A DNA stretch of 12,364 nt from JAEUIZ01 sp046155605 (GCA_046155605.1 JBJXFQ010000099.1:1-12364), one strand, 5' to 3'. Shown: positions 1 to 6,485, counted from the first letter of the stretch. Notes: generated by a model from the letters alone, not told the origin. Numbers and translations are program-made.

Positions 1-4
1 CTCC

Positions 5-23
5 ATCGTCGCTCCGCGACGAT
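5..23. other. small perfect hairpin near the left edge
   Basis: A 7-bp perfect inverted repeat (atcgtcg / cgacgat) encloses a 5-nt loop. No T-run follows on either strand, so it is not a convincing terminator. The rest of the stretch before the first gene (bases 1-146) holds no ORF, RNA gene or repeat that I can support. It may be the regulatory region of a divergent gene lying beyond the edge. Confidence 0.3.
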
Positions 24-146
24 CACTCCATCGGACCCCGAGGCCCCGCCGTTCCACTCTTCCCGCTTCATCCCCGCCCGCGCCGTACAAGCGCCGAACA
101 GATGATCCGTCAGACAGAACCTAGCAACAGGCGAACGACGAGGGAT

Positions 147-174
147 TTGGCAGGCGCGATGGGTCGTGTAGACT
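147..174 (+). promoter_or_regulatory. candidate leaderless promoter of the aldehyde dehydrogenase
   Basis: TTGGCA (147-152) matches the sigma-70 -35 consensus at five of six positions. TAGACT (169-174) matches the -10 consensus at four of six, with a 16-nt spacer. The ATG at 181 begins only six bases after the -10 hexamer, which puts the predicted transcription start on or beside the start codon. No good Shine-Dalgarno sequence precedes this ATG, which fits a leaderless message. This is inferred from sequence alone, and hexamers of this quality can occur by chance. Confidence 0.4.
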
Positions 175-180
175 GCGGGA

Positions 181-1674
181 ATGCTGGAGTTACAGAACTT
201 GATCGGTGGGCGTGCGGTGGCGGCCCGAGGCGGCGGCGTGATCGAGAGCATCGAGCCCGCGTCGGGGCGGGCATGGGCGACCGTGCCGGATTCGGGGCAG
301 GCGGATGTGGCAGCGGCGGTGGCGGCGGCGAAGGGAGCGTTTGGCGGTTGGGCGAGCGCATCGCCGCAAGAGCGCTCGCGCGTGCTGCTGCGGCTGGCGG
401 ACCTGATCGAACGGGACATGGAGCGATTGGCGGAGGCGGAATCGCGCGACACGGGCAAGCCGATGGGGCTGTCACGGACGGTGGACATTCCGCGATCGGC
501 GGCAAATCTAAGGTTTTTTGCGACAGCGATATTACATACAGAGTCTGGGTTCTATGAAACGGCACAGCCCGCGCCGGGGCCGGGTGGAGGAGGAGCGGGG
601 GGCGGAGTTCAGGCGATCAACTATGTGCTGCGCAGGCCGCGTGGCGTGGCGGGGTGCATCAGCCCGTGGAACCTGCCGCTGTACCTGTTTACATGGAAGA
701 TCGCGCCGGCGCTGGCGACGGGGAACACGGTGGTGGGCAAGCCGAGCGAGGTGACGCCGGTGACGGCGGCGTTGCTGGGCGAGTTGGCGATCGAGGCCGG
801 GCTGCCCGCGGGCGTGTTGAACATCGTCCACGGGCGCGGGGCGAGTGCGGGTGCGGCGATCGTGTCGCACCCGGACGTGCCGACGGTGACGTTCACGGGA
901 TCGACGGCGGTTGGGCAGTGGATCGGGGCAACGGCCGGGCGGATGCTGAAGCGCGTGAGCCTTGAGTTGGGCGGGAAAAACGCGTGCCTGATTTTCGCGG
1001 ATGCGGCGATGCCGGAGGCGTTGGACGTGGCGGCGCGTGGGGCGTTCACGAATCAGGGGCAGATTTGTCTGTGCGGGTCGCGTGTGCTGGTGGAGAGGCC
1101 GCTGTACGAGCAGGTGATCGCGGGGCTGGTGGAGCGGTCGCGGGCGCTGAGGATCGGTGACCCGATGGAGGCGAAGACGACGTTTGGCGCGCTGACGAGC
1201 GAGCCGCATCTGGCAAAGGTTGATTCTTATGTTCGGTTGGCGCGGGAGATGGGCGGGGTGGTTCATTGCGGGGGGGCGCGGGTGCCGACGGCGGACCTGC
1301 CCGCGCGATGCCGGGGCGGGTCGTTCTATCTGCCGACGGTGATTTCGGGTCTTGATGCGGGGTGTCGTGTGGAGCAGGAGGAGGTGTTTGGACCTGTGGT
1401 GACGGTGACGCCATTTGATGATGAGGAAGAGGCGCTGCGGCTTGCAAACGGCACGGCGTATGGCCTCGCGGCGTCGGTGTGGACGCGAGACGTGTCGCGG
1501 GCGCACCGGGTGGCGTCGCGGCTAGAGGCGGGGATCGTGTGGGTGAACTGCTGGATGGTGCGTGATCTGCGGACGCCCTTCGGTGGCGTCAAGCAGAGCG
1601 GGGTCGGGCGCGAGGGCGGGACGGAAGCGCTGCGGTTTTTCACCGAGCCGACGAGCGTGTGCGTGCGGGTGTAG
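181..1674 (+). CDS. ALDH8-type aldehyde dehydrogenase (2-aminomuconic/2-hydroxymuconic semialdehyde dehydrogenase-like)
   Basis: This 497-residue protein is a full-length NAD(P)-dependent aldehyde dehydrogenase, expected to be cytosolic and to oxidise an aldehyde to its carboxylate. Visible active-site elements are SPWN with Asn164, GKPSE with cofactor-contacting Lys187, FTGS at 238-241, LELGG with general base Glu262, NQGQICLC with catalytic Cys296, and EVFGP at 401-405. The contexts SPQERSRVL, VDIPRS, NQGQICLC, WVNCWMVRDL and PFGGVKQSGVGREG closely recall animal ALDH8A1 and bacterial muconic semialdehyde dehydrogenases, which act in tryptophan/kynurenine or catechol meta-cleavage breakdown. 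Substrate is inferred from this resemblance, because no other pathway gene lies nearby. A Gly/Pro-rich insertion sits at about residues 129-142. The start at 181 gives a normal family N-terminus (LxNxIxG) but lacks a clear ribosome binding site. Bases 505-560 are unusually AT-rich but stay in frame and conserved in content. Confidence 0.95.
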   Translation: MLELQNLIGGRAVAARGGGVIESIEPASGRAWATVPDSGQADVAAAVAAAKGAFGGWASASPQERSRVLLRLADLIERDMERLAEAESRDTGKPMGLSRTVDIPRSAANLRFFATAILHTESGFYETAQPAPGPGGGGAGGGVQAINYVLRRPRGVAGCISPWNLPLYLFTWKIAPALATGNTVVGKPSEVTPVTAALLGELAIEAGLPAGVLNIVHGRGASAGAAIVSHPDVPTVTFTGSTAVGQWIGATAGRMLKRVSLELGGKNACLIFADAAMPEALDVAARGAFTNQGQICLCGSRVLVERPLYEQVIAGLVERSRALRIGDPMEAKTTFGALTSEPHLAKVDSYVRLAREMGGVVHCGGARVPTADLPARCRGGSFYLPTVISGLDAGCRVEQEEVFGPVVTVTPFDDEEEALRLANGTAYGLAASVWTRDVSRAHRVASRLEAGIVWVNCWMVRDLRTPFGGVKQSGVGREGGTEALRFFTEPTSVCVRV

Positions 1675-1696
1675 GCGGGCCAAAGGAGCACCGGCC

Positions 1697-1747
1697 ATGC
1701 ACAGCCAAAGTCTGCGGCACGCGGCAGTCAACCGAAGCAGTCACTGA
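1697..1747 (+). CDS. possible 16-codon micro-ORF with strong Shine-Dalgarno
   Basis: AAAGGAG (1682-1688) stands eight bases before an ATG at 1697. That ATG opens a 16-codon frame ending in TGA at 1745-1747, 22 nt after the dehydrogenase stop. The peptide has no recognisable features. It could be a translated small protein, a leader peptide for the secreted-protein genes that begin at 1905, or chance. I see no terminator/antiterminator pair or run of regulatory codons to support attenuation. The remaining sequence to 1891 holds nothing else I can identify. Confidence 0.2.
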   Translation: MHSQSLRHAAVNRSSH

Positions 1748-1891
1748 TGGCATCCGACTGCACATGCGCAGCCATTCGCATGAAGCCTGCGGAAATAGGG
1801 AACGCACCCGGATTGCTGTCCGTCGGCGGTGAACGGGCTCGCTTGGGATGGGTGGAGGGCAGGTCGGTCGCGTCGATCGGCAAGCCTCCCC

Positions 1892-1897
1892 AAGGAG
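1892..1897 (+). promoter_or_regulatory. ribosome binding site fixing the start at 1905
   Basis: AAGGAG lies seven bases before the ATG at 1905. The same frame is open back to an ATG at 1848, but that start lacks such a site and would put 19 non-hydrophobic residues before a clean signal peptide. The start at 1905 is therefore preferred. Confidence 0.85.
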
Positions 1898-1904
1898 AGT
1901 TCCC

Positions 1905-3332
1905 ATGCGAGTCGGTAATCGGTTAGCGGCGTTGGTGGTGGGCGTGTGCGGTCTGGCGGCGGGCGTGGCGAGCGCGCAAACGGCGCTCACCTATCAGGGT
2001 CGGCTCACCGACGCGGGCGCGGCACCCACCGCGGCGTACGACTTCCAGTTCAGACTCTTTGACGCGGCCACCGCCGGTACGCAGCAGGGCGTGACGATCG
2101 TGTCGAACGATCTGGCCGTCGCGGCGGGTCTGTTCACCGCGCGGCTCGATTTCGGCGACCAGTTCAACGGCGCGGCGCGGTGGCTTCAGGTCGAGGTGCG
2201 TCCGGGCGCGAGCACGGGCGCGTTCACCGTGATCGGGCCGCGGACCGAGATGACCTCGACGCCCTACGCCAATCAGGCGAAGAGCGCCTTCGGGCTTGAC
2301 GCGGCCGACGGCTCCCCGATGAACGCGGTGTTCGTGGACAACGTGGGCAACGTCGGGATCGGCACGACGCTGCCCGGGGCCCGGCTGCACCTGCTCGGCA
2401 ACACATGGGGTGCGACACCAGGCGAAGGCCTGCGCATCCAAGGGCCGACCCCGGGCGTGGACAGCACCGCCTACGCCACGTTCACCAACAGCGCGGGCGT
2501 CCGCACCGGCTACGTGGGCGACGGGAGCACGGGCGACAACTCGATCTTCCTCAACGCCGACAGCGGGGACATCGTGCTCAACACGCTCGCGGGCCGCGTG
2601 GTGAACGTCACGCCCACGGGCAACGTCGGTATCGGCACCACGGCACCGACCGCACCGCTCCATGTGAACGGGACCGCGGTGTTCGAGAAGTTGGGCGACC
2701 AGGCGGACCTGCTGTGGCTGGCCTCCGAGCGTTCCTGGGTGTTCCGGCAGCAGGACACCGGCGCCGGCACGGCGCTGAAACTCCAGAGCATCGGCGGCGG
2801 CGGAAACAAGAACTTCCTCATCGACACCACCGGCTTCGTCGGCATCGGCACGCTCAGCCCGCAGGCCAAGCTCGACGTCGCGGGCACGGCCCGGGTTCAG
2901 ATTCTCGAGATTACCGGGGCCGACCTGGCCGAGAAGTTCCCCGCGAGCGAGAAGCTGGAGCCGGGCATGGTTGCGATGATCGACCGCGCCAGCGCGGGCA
3001 AGTTGTGCGTGGCTCGCGGCGCGTACAACCGCTGCGTGGCCGGGGTCGTCAGCGGCGCGAACAACTTCTCGGTCGGCGCGGTGCTGGGCAACCTGCCGGG
3101 CAGCGAGGACGCACCCGCGATCGCGCTCTCAGGCCGCGTGTACGTCTGGTGCGACGCCACCGGCGGCGGCGCGATCGGGCCTGGCGACCTGCTCACCACG
3201 TCCGAGACGCCGGGGCACGCGATGCGGGCCGACGATGCCGCCCGCTCGCACGGCGCGATCATCGGCAAGGCGATGGAGCGGCTGAACGCGGGCGAGCGCG
3301 GCCTGGTGCTCGTGCTGGTCAACCTCCAGTAA
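1905..3332 (+). CDS. secreted tail-fibre-like protein with VGIGT repeats
   Basis: This 475-residue protein has a signal peptide ending near ASA-Q (residue 24). Residues 27-125 form the YQGRLTDAG...FRLFDA...TSTPYANQAKSA module seen in many exported planctomycete proteins. Three copies of a (G)N/F-VGIGTxxPxxxLHV-like motif follow, near residues 148-162, 239-254 and 310-325. Such motifs are typical of trimeric phage tail spikes and fibres and of bacterial surface fibres. The C-terminal part, about 334-475, contains LEITGADLAEKF, RCVAGVVSG, ALSGRVYVWCDA, GDLLTTSETPGHAM and GAIIGKAME. This is a conserved terminal domain that resembles, without proof, the chaperone or autoproteolytic end domains of fibre proteins. 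No phage genes surround it, so a surface or matrix role is more likely than a prophage remnant. It lies 24 nt before the astacin gene, probably in the same operon. Precise function is unknown. Confidence 0.85.
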   Translation: MRVGNRLAALVVGVCGLAAGVASAQTALTYQGRLTDAGAAPTAAYDFQFRLFDAATAGTQQGVTIVSNDLAVAAGLFTARLDFGDQFNGAARWLQVEVRPGASTGAFTVIGPRTEMTSTPYANQAKSAFGLDAADGSPMNAVFVDNVGNVGIGTTLPGARLHLLGNTWGATPGEGLRIQGPTPGVDSTAYATFTNSAGVRTGYVGDGSTGDNSIFLNADSGDIVLNTLAGRVVNVTPTGNVGIGTTAPTAPLHVNGTAVFEKLGDQADLLWLASERSWVFRQQDTGAGTALKLQSIGGGGNKNFLIDTTGFVGIGTLSPQAKLDVAGTARVQILEITGADLAEKFPASEKLEPGMVAMIDRASAGKLCVARGAYNRCVAGVVSGANNFSVGAVLGNLPGSEDAPAIALSGRVYVWCDATGGGAIGPGDLLTTSETPGHAMRADDAARSHGAIIGKAMERLNAGERGLVLVLVNLQ

Positions 3333-3342
3333 CCAACGCCAG

Positions 3343-3349
3343 AAAGGAG
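3343..3349 (+). promoter_or_regulatory. ribosome binding site of the astacin-like gene
   Basis: AAAGGAG lies seven bases before the ATG at 3357, inside the 24-nt gap after the upstream stop codon. The spacing supports co-transcription with separate translation initiation. Confidence 0.85.
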
Positions 3350-3356
3350 ACGACCC

Positions 3357-4388
3357 ATGAAATTCATTCTGATGTTGGCGTTGGCGGGGGTGTGCGGGGC
3401 GGGCGCGATGGCGCAGCCGGTCCTCGAGCACAAGCACGATGGCAACTGCTGCCACGAGGGCTTTCCGCCGGGGTCGATGCCCGTGCCGGGGGTGCCGGGG
3501 GCGATGACGCACCCGGACGTGCCGGAGGGGTATGTGTTGATCGAGGGCGATATCCAGGTGAGGCTCGACGAGTACGCGGCGTACATGGCCGGCGCGGACA
3601 GCACGTTCGGCACGGTGACGTTCTGGCCGGTCGCGCCGATCGCGTTCGACTTTGCCGCGAACGTGAACACGACGAATCAGCAGTTCGCGGTCAACGCGAT
3701 GAACGCGATCTCGGCGCGGGTCGGGGTCACGTTTGTGCCGCGGGCCGGCCAGTCGAACTGGATCCGGTTCAACGACAGCACGGGGAACAGTTCGCCCGTG
3801 GGGATGCAGGGCGGGCAGCAGACGATCAACATGGCGAGCTGGGGCTCGCAGTTCGTCATCATCCACGAGTTGTACCACTCGCTCGGGTTCTGGCACGAGC
3901 AGAGCCGGCCCGACCGCAACACGTTTGTGACGATCAATCTTCAGAACGTCGAGCCGGGCCGCGAACATAACTTCGATATCCGCTCAGGGGCGGGCACCTA
4001 CGGCTTCTACGATTTTGACTCGTTCATGCACTATGGACGCACGGCGTTCAGCGTCAACGGCCTGGACACGATCACCGTCAACCAGCCCTTCACGGCCCAG
4101 TGGCAGAGCGCCATCGGGCAGCGGAACCACTTCAGTTTCTTCGACGAGATCACCTGCCGGGGGATCTACCGGTTCGGTTTCGACCGCTGGTGGAAGCCCG
4201 GTGCCGCGGGCAACACGTCGGGGAACCTGCTGAACCCGATGAACAACTCGACCTTTGCCGGGGCGTACAACGCGGCACCCGCGGGGACCGTGCTGTTCAT
4301 CAAGGACAACGCGAACTATCCCGCGGTCGGAACGTACTCGAAGGCCATGACCATCCAGGCGCCGACGGGCGCGACGCTCGGAAACTAA
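3357..4388 (+). CDS. secreted astacin-family zinc metalloprotease (peptidase M12A)
   Basis: This 343-residue preproprotein has a signal peptide ending at AMA-Q (residue 19). A propeptide follows to about residue 90, containing IEGDI (62-66), which resembles the astacin FxGD aspartate switch that blocks zinc in the zymogen. The catalytic domain, about 90-273, carries the zinc signature HELYHSLGFWHEQSRPDR at 170-187 (His170, His174, His180, Glu171) and the Met-turn SFMHYG at 222-227, with zinc-contacting Tyr226. The four cysteines that form the two disulfides of classical astacins are mostly missing, since only Cys267 lies in the domain. Residues 274-343 form a tail with AGAYNAAPAGTVLFIK and PAVGTYSKAMTIQAP, resembling the first rungs of a beta-helix and found after other planctomycete proteases. 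The protease probably acts outside the cytoplasm on proteins or matrix. Substrate is unknown. There is no dockerin. Confidence 0.93.
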   Translation: MKFILMLALAGVCGAGAMAQPVLEHKHDGNCCHEGFPPGSMPVPGVPGAMTHPDVPEGYVLIEGDIQVRLDEYAAYMAGADSTFGTVTFWPVAPIAFDFAANVNTTNQQFAVNAMNAISARVGVTFVPRAGQSNWIRFNDSTGNSSPVGMQGGQQTINMASWGSQFVIIHELYHSLGFWHEQSRPDRNTFVTINLQNVEPGREHNFDIRSGAGTYGFYDFDSFMHYGRTAFSVNGLDTITVNQPFTAQWQSAIGQRNHFSFFDEITCRGIYRFGFDRWWKPGAAGNTSGNLLNPMNNSTFAGAYNAAPAGTVLFIKDNANYPAVGTYSKAMTIQAPTGATLGN

Positions 4389-4414
4389 GAACACAACGGA
4401 GCCAGCGATGGCCT

Positions 4415-4426
4415 CCGGCGCGCCGG
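4415..4426. repeat. 12-bp perfect palindrome
   Basis: ccggcgcgccgg lies in the 66-nt gap between the astacin gene and the dockerin gene. It has no T-run after it. It could be a protein-binding site, a weak mRNA hairpin or chance in GC-rich DNA. Confidence 0.3.
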
Positions 4427-4441
4427 CTTCCCGGTGCGGAT

Positions 4442-4447
4442 AAGGAG
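4442..4447 (+). promoter_or_regulatory. ribosome binding site fixing the start at 4455
   Basis: AAGGAG is seven bases from the ATG at 4455 but only one base from an in-frame ATG at 4449. It overlaps the frame opened by a GTG at 4434. The spacing selects 4455. Confidence 0.85.
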
Positions 4448-4454
4448 AATGAAC

Positions 4455-4874
4455 ATGCGACACACAACATTGCTTGCGATCGCCGGCGTCACGATGGCGG
4501 GCGCAACGGCGGCGCGGGCGCAACTGGCGATCACCTGGTCATCGATCGACGGCGGCGGGACCACGACGGCGGGCACGGGCGGGCCGTACACCGTCGTCGG
4601 GACGATCGGGCAGCCCGACGCGGGGCGCGGCACGGGCGCGGCGTTCGTCTGCGTCGGCGGCTTCTGGGCCGTGGCGGCGGGCGGCGGGTGCTATGCCAAC
4701 TGCGACGGCTCGACGGCGACGCCGGTGCTCAACGTCAACGACTTCACGTGCTTTCTGAACAAGTTCGCGGCGGGCGACGCGAGCGCGAACTGCGACGGGA
4801 GCACGACCACGCCAGTGCTGAACGTCAATGACTTTACCTGCTTCCTCAATGCGTTCGCGGCGGGATGCTCATAG
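4455..4874 (+). CDS. small secreted double-dockerin protein (GC-type dockerin)
   Basis: This protein has 139 residues with a signal peptide ending at ARA-Q (residue 22). Residues 24-72 form the module ITWSSIDGGGTTT...YTVVGTIGQPDAG...CVGGFW, a short beta-rich unit recurring in planctomycete secreted proteins. Residues 79-138 are two near-identical 30-residue repeats, CYANCDGSTATPVLNVNDF... and ASANCDGSTTTPVLNVNDF..., each ending FAAGD or FAAGC. They resemble the Ca-binding half-repeats of dockerins, with a 16-position loop and conserved Cys. Dockerins normally bind cohesins, but no cohesin is visible here, and in this lineage the tail may act as a surface-anchoring or sorting signal (inference). 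It is the third gene of the probable + strand operon, 66 nt after the protease. With so little besides the dockerin, it could serve as an adaptor or competitor for a shared receptor. Confidence 0.88.
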   Translation: MRHTTLLAIAGVTMAGATAARAQLAITWSSIDGGGTTTAGTGGPYTVVGTIGQPDAGRGTGAAFVCVGGFWAVAAGGGCYANCDGSTATPVLNVNDFTCFLNKFAAGDASANCDGSTTTPVLNVNDFTCFLNAFAAGCS

Positions 4875-4903
4875 GGCTCGGACACAAAAAAGAACCGAGG
4901 CAC

Positions 4904-4940
4904 ACGACGCCACCCGTGACCGACGCGGGTGGCGTTGTTT
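4904..4940 (+). terminator. hairpin terminator of the + strand secreted-protein operon
   Basis: A 10-bp perfect stem (acgccacccg 4907-4916 with cgggtggcgt 4926-4935) encloses a 9-nt loop, and further pairs extend it at 4904-4906. It is followed by tgttt, a short T-rich end. It lies 30 nt after the dockerin gene stop. Confidence 0.65.
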
Positions 4941-4964
4941 GCGCGCTGATCGCCCGGAACACAC

Positions 4965-5075
4965 CGAAGACTCGCCGCAGAGGTGCCGAGACCACTGAGA
5001 AGCAAAGAGGAAGGAAGAAAGAGAAGAAGGGAAGGCAGAAGTAGAACGAAATATGAACTAAGGAATGGAAATCGC
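4965..5075. repeat. purine-rich octamer-like intergenic repeat tract
   Basis: The convergent intergenic region (4875-5213) has no credible gene. Between its two terminators the + strand is almost all purine after about 4990. It begins with loosely periodic 8-10 nt units (gccgcagag, gtgccgag, accactgag, aagcaaagag, gaaggaag). On the other strand this reads as CTCTGCGG/CTCTTTGC-like units, similar to low-complexity elements found between genes in many planctomycetes. Its composition contrasts sharply with its GC-rich surroundings. Function is unknown. Family membership is my recollection of such elements, not a database result. Confidence 0.5.
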
Positions 5076-5113
5076 GGAGGTGGAGGGCGAAGGCGCTCGT
5101 GAACGGACGGGGC

Positions 5114-5153
5114 GCAAGAAATCGCCCCCCGAGGAACAATCCAACGGGGGGCG
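5114..5153 (-). terminator. hairpin terminator of the - strand dockerin gene
   Basis: A 9-bp perfect all-GC stem (cgccccccg 5123-5131 with cggggggcg 5145-5153) encloses a 13-nt loop. Read on the minus strand, it is followed by ATTTCTTGC, a moderately T-rich end. It lies 60 nt beyond the stop codon of the gene ending at 5214. Confidence 0.65.
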
Positions 5154-5213
5154 GTGTCAAGGCGTATGGGGCGAGTGTCACCGAGCCGCGCCAGCGCGCG
5201 ACGCTCGTGGTGG

Positions 5214-6485
5214 TTACGGAGCGGAGCAGCCGGCGGCGAAGAGGTTGTTGAAGCAGATGAAGTCGTTGACGTTGAGGATGGGAGCGGCGGTGCTGCCGTC
5301 GCAGTTGGCGGCGGTGCTGCCGGTGGCGAAGAGGTTGAGGAAGCAGACGAAGTCGTTGACGTTGAGGAAGGGGACCACGGTGGAAGCGTCGCAGTTGGCG
5401 AAGCAGCCGCCGCCAGTGGAGGGCGTGCCCGCGGCAACGTCCATCCCGCTGAATGACGCGGGGATGGAGGAGGTTGTGACGACGACGGAACTGTTATCGA
5501 CGAGGCCCGCGGGGTTGGTGACGTTGGCGAGTTTCTGGAGCGTGGCGATGATGCTGGACGTGCCGACGGTGGTGAAGTAGAGGTCGCCGGCGGTAGAGAG
5601 GCCCGTCTCTCGCATCGTGTTGGCGGAGGTGGAGAGATCGACCTCCTTGACGACAACCCAGGGCATCACACGCGGGTCGACGACGAAGAGTTTGTTGGTG
5701 GTGGTCTGGGTGGCCGAGGCGAAGTTGCTGTACTGGCAGTAGATGAACGGGGCGATCGTGGGGTTGTGGACGAGCGAGGTGAACTCGGAGTTGCCGAGGC
5801 CCGCGCCGACGTCGATCTGGGGAGTCTCGACCATGGTGGTGGCGTTGACGGTCCAGAGTTGCCCGCTGCTGGAGAAGGCGACGACGGTGTTGTCGTCGAG
5901 CCAGGCTGTGCCGGAGGAATCGAGGGTGGTGAGCAGGCCGCCGATGGTGTTGGTCTGGCGTGCGGCGGAGACGATGCCGGTGGTGGTGTCGTAGTCGAAG
6001 ACGATGACCTGGCCGGAATCGAAGCCCGCAATGGCGACGCGCTGGTTATTGGGGCTCACGGAGAGGCCGGCGGCGCGGGTGATCGTCAGGGGGAATGAGA
6101 GAAAGTTCGGTGCCGTGCCGCCAGCGTCGTTGAAGAAGGGCTGAACGGCCCAGCCGGTGGCGGATTCGTAGCGGTAGATGCGAGCGCCGGTGCCGACCGC
6201 GCCGAAGTCCATGCCGAAGAGTTTGCCGTTGGGATTGTGACGGATGCCGCCGGTGTTGTCCCACTCGACGCTCTGGATGAAGGCGAACTGATTCCAGGAG
6301 TCGGGCTTCTGGACGCCGGCCTGGGTGAAGAGTTGGATGGTGTCGTCGAGTTGCTGCTGGGTTGGGGTGGCCGACCCGCGGCTCCAACCGATGACGATGT
6401 CGCCCGCGCCGACGAAGGGCTGGGCGAGGGCTTGACCCGCCGCCGCTGCGAGGAGCGCCGGCACGATTCTCGAGGCAAACTTCAT
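5214..6485 (-). CDS. secreted propeller-like protein with C-terminal GC-type double dockerin
   Basis: This 423-residue protein starts at the ATG at 6485, chosen because GGGAGA stands eight bases upstream and the signal peptide (MKFASRIVPALLAAAAGQALA, cleavage ALA-Q at residue 21) begins there. The frame is open a further 20 codons upstream with no signal-like sequence. Residues 22-350 contain short beta-strand-like blocks (GKLFGMDFG, LSVSPNNQRVAIAGFD, VIVFDYD, GTAWLDDNTVVAFSSSGQLWTV, KLFVVDPR, AGDLYFTT). These recall WD40/YVTN-type propellers that report accumulated values, but no named family is recognised. Residues 361-420 are a double dockerin, CFANCDASTVVPFLNVNDFV... and ANCDGSTAAPILNVNDFI..., ending FAAGC, with the long loop form. 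It is the last gene of the minus-strand group and converges on the other dockerin gene. A role as a surface-attached binding protein is inferred only. Confidence 0.82.
   Translation of the reverse strand: MKFASRIVPALLAAAAGQALAQPFVGAGDIVIGWSRGSATPTQQQLDDTIQLFTQAGVQKPDSWNQFAFIQSVEWDNTGGIRHNPNGKLFGMDFGAVGTGARIYRYESATGWAVQPFFNDAGGTAPNFLSFPLTITRAAGLSVSPNNQRVAIAGFDSGQVIVFDYDTTTGIVSAARQTNTIGGLLTTLDSSGTAWLDDNTVVAFSSSGQLWTVNATTMVETPQIDVGAGLGNSEFTSLVHNPTIAPFIYCQYSNFASATQTTTNKLFVVDPRVMPWVVVKEVDLSTSANTMRETGLSTAGDLYFTTVGTSSIIATLQKLANVTNPAGLVDNSSVVVTTSSIPASFSGMDVAAGTPSTGGGCFANCDASTVVPFLNVNDFVCFLNLFATGSTAANCDGSTAAPILNVNDFICFNNLFAAGCSAP

Noticed and set aside
1..6. Possible start codon of a divergent minus-strand gene at the left edge (ATGGAG with GGAG upstream)
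   Set aside because: Only two codons lie in the window, so nothing can be supported.
532..1506. 324-codon minus-strand frame opposite the dehydrogenase
   Set aside because: Arg/His-rich antisense shadow of a conserved enzyme.
1905..3332. Prophage tail-fibre remnant
   Set aside because: It has a signal peptide and planctomycete-type N-terminal module and lies among secreted-protein genes, with no phage structural, lysis or integrase genes nearby.
3129..3968. 279-codon minus-strand frame opposite the astacin gene
   Set aside because: Arg/His/Val-rich composition without a domain. It is antisense to a catalytic domain with intact motifs.
2405..3970. Long + strand open frame (521 codons) across the fibre-like and astacin genes
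   Set aside because: It overlaps two well-supported genes in another frame, is Arg/Gly-rich with no domain, and spans their intergenic gap. It is a GC-driven shadow.
4690..4872. Cellulosome component
   Set aside because: The tails are dockerin-like, but no cohesin, scaffoldin or glycoside hydrolase is visible. A sorting or anchoring role is equally likely.
4877..4899. ctcgg/ccgag inverted repeat around an A-run as a terminator
   Set aside because: Only five base pairs with a 13-nt loop. The following 10-bp hairpin is a far better candidate.
4965..5075. CRISPR array or small RNA gene in the purine-rich tract
   Set aside because: The units are only 8-10 nt, imperfect and without spacers, and no promoter or stable fold was seen.
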